Below, piece by piece: positions 35,652 to 37,757 of a stretch of 37,757 nucleotides of DNA. The notes below the pieces were generated by a model that was not told the DNA's origin, ran no database searches, and saw nothing but the letters and a program-made list of their open reading frames with translations. The first letter of the stretch is position 1, and each line of letters begins with the position of its first letter. The DNA is from Proteiniphilum sp. (lineage in GTDB: Bacteria > Bacteroidota > Bacteroidia > Bacteroidales > Dysgonomonadaceae): NCBI GenBank assembly GCA_015478855.1, contig JADMKJ010000032.1:1-37757 (forward strand). The letters are read 5' to 3'. The position numbers and the translations under genes were made by a program.

Positions 35652-37757
35652 TCATTGTCTGAGCAAGCGGATAAAGTAGACTGCTCCGGCGGTATTACCC
35701 GGCAGTGACTGAAACCTCACCCTGATTTTATCCTTTCCTTTCACCATCCTGTCGGGGATGTCATATTCCACATCAAAGAATCTTGATTGGTTCCAGCGTC
35801 CGGTATTCTCTTCGGTCAGCAGTTTCTCATCCTCAATGAATATTTCAAATTTGCGACCTCCCCACTCAGCACCCCAATAGCGAACCATGAGGCTGAGGTT
35901 GGTTTCTGAATTGGTCTTCATCTCGTAACTGAAATAGCCATCACTGCATGCATCACGGTAGAACTGGTTGTTACTGTTGCCCGATGATGAAAGTGCTGTT
36001 TGCATGTCATGGTCTGTCTCGGGTTGTTGTTCACCCGTGGCCACAAAATCGATGGTGCGATTTTCAATAGCAATTATTTCGTTTTCGATCGCCGTCAGAG
36101 AATCTTTGTATGCGCTGTATTCATCGTCTGTAAGTGACAGCCAGTAAATCATATACCTTGCATCGTGTATTTTTGCAAATGGCTCCAGTGTCACATCCAT
36201 TGGATTCTCCATTTTTACATTCAGCTTGAACCGCAATGGCTGATTCTTTATCGGTATCAGTTTATCAGCAATATGTTCTATATCATCCTCCACCAGTATC
36301 GGAGCCTGGTCAACAGGCAACATCTTCCCACCAGGGTATTGTGCCCATCGCCCATCGTCGGCAAGTAGTCCTCTTAAATCGTCGTTACCTGTTTTGGCAC
36401 CCAGCAGGATGGGACCGTGCATGAAAGCGATGTAGTTCTTCAGGTTGGGCAGCTGTTCGACCCTGTTGTGCATCGGCAATTCCATTTTGATCACATCACC
36501 TTTTTCCCATTTCCTGTCAATGCAGATATAGGACGAAGGGAGCGTTGTATAATCAATCTCTGTCTCATTTACGCTGATTTTAAGTGCTCCTGCCTGAACC
36601 CATTCTGGATAACGCACCATTAATGGAAAGTGTGAAGATCCTTCCGTAATGGTAAGCTTTGCACCCTCTTCGTATGGGAAATTGGTTTCCTGTCTGATCC
36701 TGACTTTCTTATCCCTCCAGTTGAGTTCAGAGGCAATAAAGAGGTTCAGAAAGAGTGTATCGCCGGCATGGGTGTAGATAAACTGGTTGTATTTGCTGTG
36801 GTTCTCCATGCCAGTGCCCACGCAGCACCACATGGCGTTGTTGGGTGTGGAATAGACCCGGTAGTGCCGGGGACGTGCAGTGGTGAAATATACATATCCT
36901 CCATGTTCCGGGTGCTGGGTGGAGAGGATATGGTTGAACAGCGTACGTTCATAGTAGTCGGCGTATTGTGCCGATGGTTGCATGCGAAACAGATCCTCCG
37001 TAAGCTTTAGCATGTTGTAGGAGTTGCAGGTCTCGGGACCGTCCACATCATTGATATAGTCGCCGGATGAAGCCACACCGGGGAAGTGCTCCCGGCGGCT
37101 ATTTCCTCCGAAAGCGAGTGTGCGGTTTTGCACAATGGTCTCCCAGGAAAAGCGCCCTGCTTCTTCATATGCTCTGTCGCCACTCAGTTCGGCAATCCTA
37201 GTGAAGCCGATAAACTTGGGTATCTGCGTGTTGGCGTGCCAGTTATCAAGATTGTCAATCCCTTTTGACAAGGGTTCAAGAAACAACTTATGTGAATATC
37301 TCCGGGCTGCTTTCAGGTATTTCTCATTGTCGGTGATCTGGTAAGCATCGGCAAAGATCTCGTTCATACCACCATGTTCCATATTGAGCATCGTCTGCAT
37401 CTGCTCATCGTTTAAGGCAGAAGTGATGCCGATGCCCCAGTCACAAAACTGCAGGAACAGCACTTTGGCCTCATCGCTGTCACCATAGAGCCAGGCATCC
37501 CTCAGACCTGCATACATCTTATGCAGGTTGTAAAAAGGTGCCCAGGCCGACAGGTAAATGCTGAAATCGCCTTTTTTGAAAGCTGACCACAATACCGCAC
37601 TGTTGGGAAAACCGCCTATGTAACCGATGCCCCATTCCGCATTGTTGATCCCGTTTGCCTCCAGGCACTCCCGAAGCTCCGTCAGCATATAGTCCATTCG
37701 TTCTCTGCACACTTCATTGCCGGTAGCCGCATAATTGACCGCCATGGCTGTGAGATA
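35652..37757 (-). CDS. DUF1680 beta-L-arabinofuranosidase-like glycosidase, GH127/GH146 (5' partial)
   Basis: The frame stays open to the window edge (YLTA precedes the first visible Met at 37745), so roughly the first 100 residues, including any signal peptide, are missing. The (alpha/alpha)6 barrel has the DUF1680 metal site: Glu and Cys in PETCNSYNMLKL and a Cys pair in MWCCVGTGMENHSKYNQ, the set that binds zinc with the nucleophilic Cys in characterised GH127 enzymes. A C-terminal beta domain with FFDVEYDIPDRMVKGKDKI resembles the extension seen in GH146-type members. Predicted activity is on beta-L-arabinofuranosides; activity on other arabinoxylan side chains is possible. It is the most upstream gene seen of the minus-strand run. 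Confidence 0.87.
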   Translation of the reverse strand, partial: YLTAMAVNYAATGNEVCRERMDYMLTELRECLEANGINNAEWGIGYIGGFPNSAVLWSAFKKGDFSIYLSAWAPFYNLHKMYAGLRDAWLYGDSDEAKVLFLQFCDWGIGITSALNDEQMQTMLNMEHGGMNEIFADAYQITDNEKYLKAARRYSHKLFLEPLSKGIDNLDNWHANTQIPKFIGFTRIAELSGDRAYEEAGRFSWETIVQNRTLAFGGNSRREHFPGVASSGDYINDVDGPETCNSYNMLKLTEDLFRMQPSAQYADYYERTLFNHILSTQHPEHGGYVYFTTARPRHYRVYSTPNNAMWCCVGTGMENHSKYNQFIYTHAGDTLFLNLFIASELNWRDKKVRIRQETNFPYEEGAKLTITEGSSHFPLMVRYPEWVQAGALKISVNETEIDYTTLPSSYICIDRKWEKGDVIKMELPMHNRVEQLPNLKNYIAFMHGPILLGAKTGNDDLRGLLADDGRWAQYPGGKMLPVDQAPILVEDDIEHIADKLIPIKNQPLRFKLNVKMENPMDVTLEPFAKIHDARYMIYWLSLTDDEYSAYKDSLTAIENEIIAIENRTIDFVATGEQQPETDHDMQTALSSSGNSNNQFYRDACSDGYFSYEMKTNSETNLSLMVRYWGAEWGGRKFEIFIEDEKLLTEENTGRWNQSRFFDVEYDIPDRMVKGKDKIRVRFQSLPGNTAGAVYFIRLLRQ

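Overview
The window looks like a chromosomal segment of a Bacteroidota bacterium, probably order Bacteroidales and possibly a Dysgonomonadaceae-type plant-fibre degrader. This is inferred from a SusC/SusD pair, signal-peptide and lipoprotein glycoside hydrolases packed on one strand, weak Shine-Dalgarno sequences, and the fused and tandem domain architectures. No rRNA, tRNA, CRISPR array, insertion sequence or phage gene was seen.

Layout. Positions 1-3464 (+ strand) hold three genes for ketose/polyol phosphate metabolism: a sorbitol-6-phosphate 2-dehydrogenase-like SDR (cut by the window edge), an L-sorbose-1-phosphate reductase-like dehydrogenase, and a tandem class II aldolase whose second domain has lost its catalytic residues. 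A 13-bp hairpin at 3508-3541 separates them from everything else, which is convergent on the - strand. Reading the - strand in the direction of transcription: a beta-L-arabinofuranosidase (DUF1680, GH127/146, cut by the right edge), an alpha/beta-hydrolase esterase, GH43-CBM6, GH2, GH31, a second GH43-CBM6 and a CE15 glucuronoyl esterase (37757 to 24870). A 672-nt non-coding leader with two perfect palindromic operators follows, then susC and susD (24197 to 19091) and a hairpin terminator. The last block is GH115 alpha-glucuronidase, a sialate-O-acetylesterase-type (probably acetylxylan) esterase, a GPH sugar symporter, GH10 xylanase, cytoplasmic GH43, GH67 alpha-glucuronidase, then uxuA, uxuB-type reductase, xylB and xylA (18850 to 3570).

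How it works together (inference from families). This is a polysaccharide utilisation locus for decorated glucuronoarabinoxylan. A lipoprotein GH10 cuts the backbone; SusC/SusD bind and import oligosaccharides. In the periplasm, acetyl, glucuronoyl and possibly feruloyl esterases, two GH43-CBM6 enzymes, GH31, GH2, DUF1680, GH115 and GH67 remove side groups. A GPH symporter moves short products across the inner membrane, and a signal-less GH43 finishes them. Xylose enters the pentose phosphate pathway through XylA/XylB, and glucuronate enters the mannonate branch through UxuB/UxuA. Missing from the window are a uronate isomerase (uxaC), KDG kinase/aldolase, a surface glycan-binding protein after SusD, and any obvious transcription regulator.

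The points most worth following are the paired TTGTGTACGTACACAA palindromes 160 bp apart upstream of susC, the pseudo-enzyme half of the tandem aldolase, the esterase coupled to GH43-CBM6, and 7-nt-periodic intergenic repeats that keep the same orientation relative to transcription at two sites.
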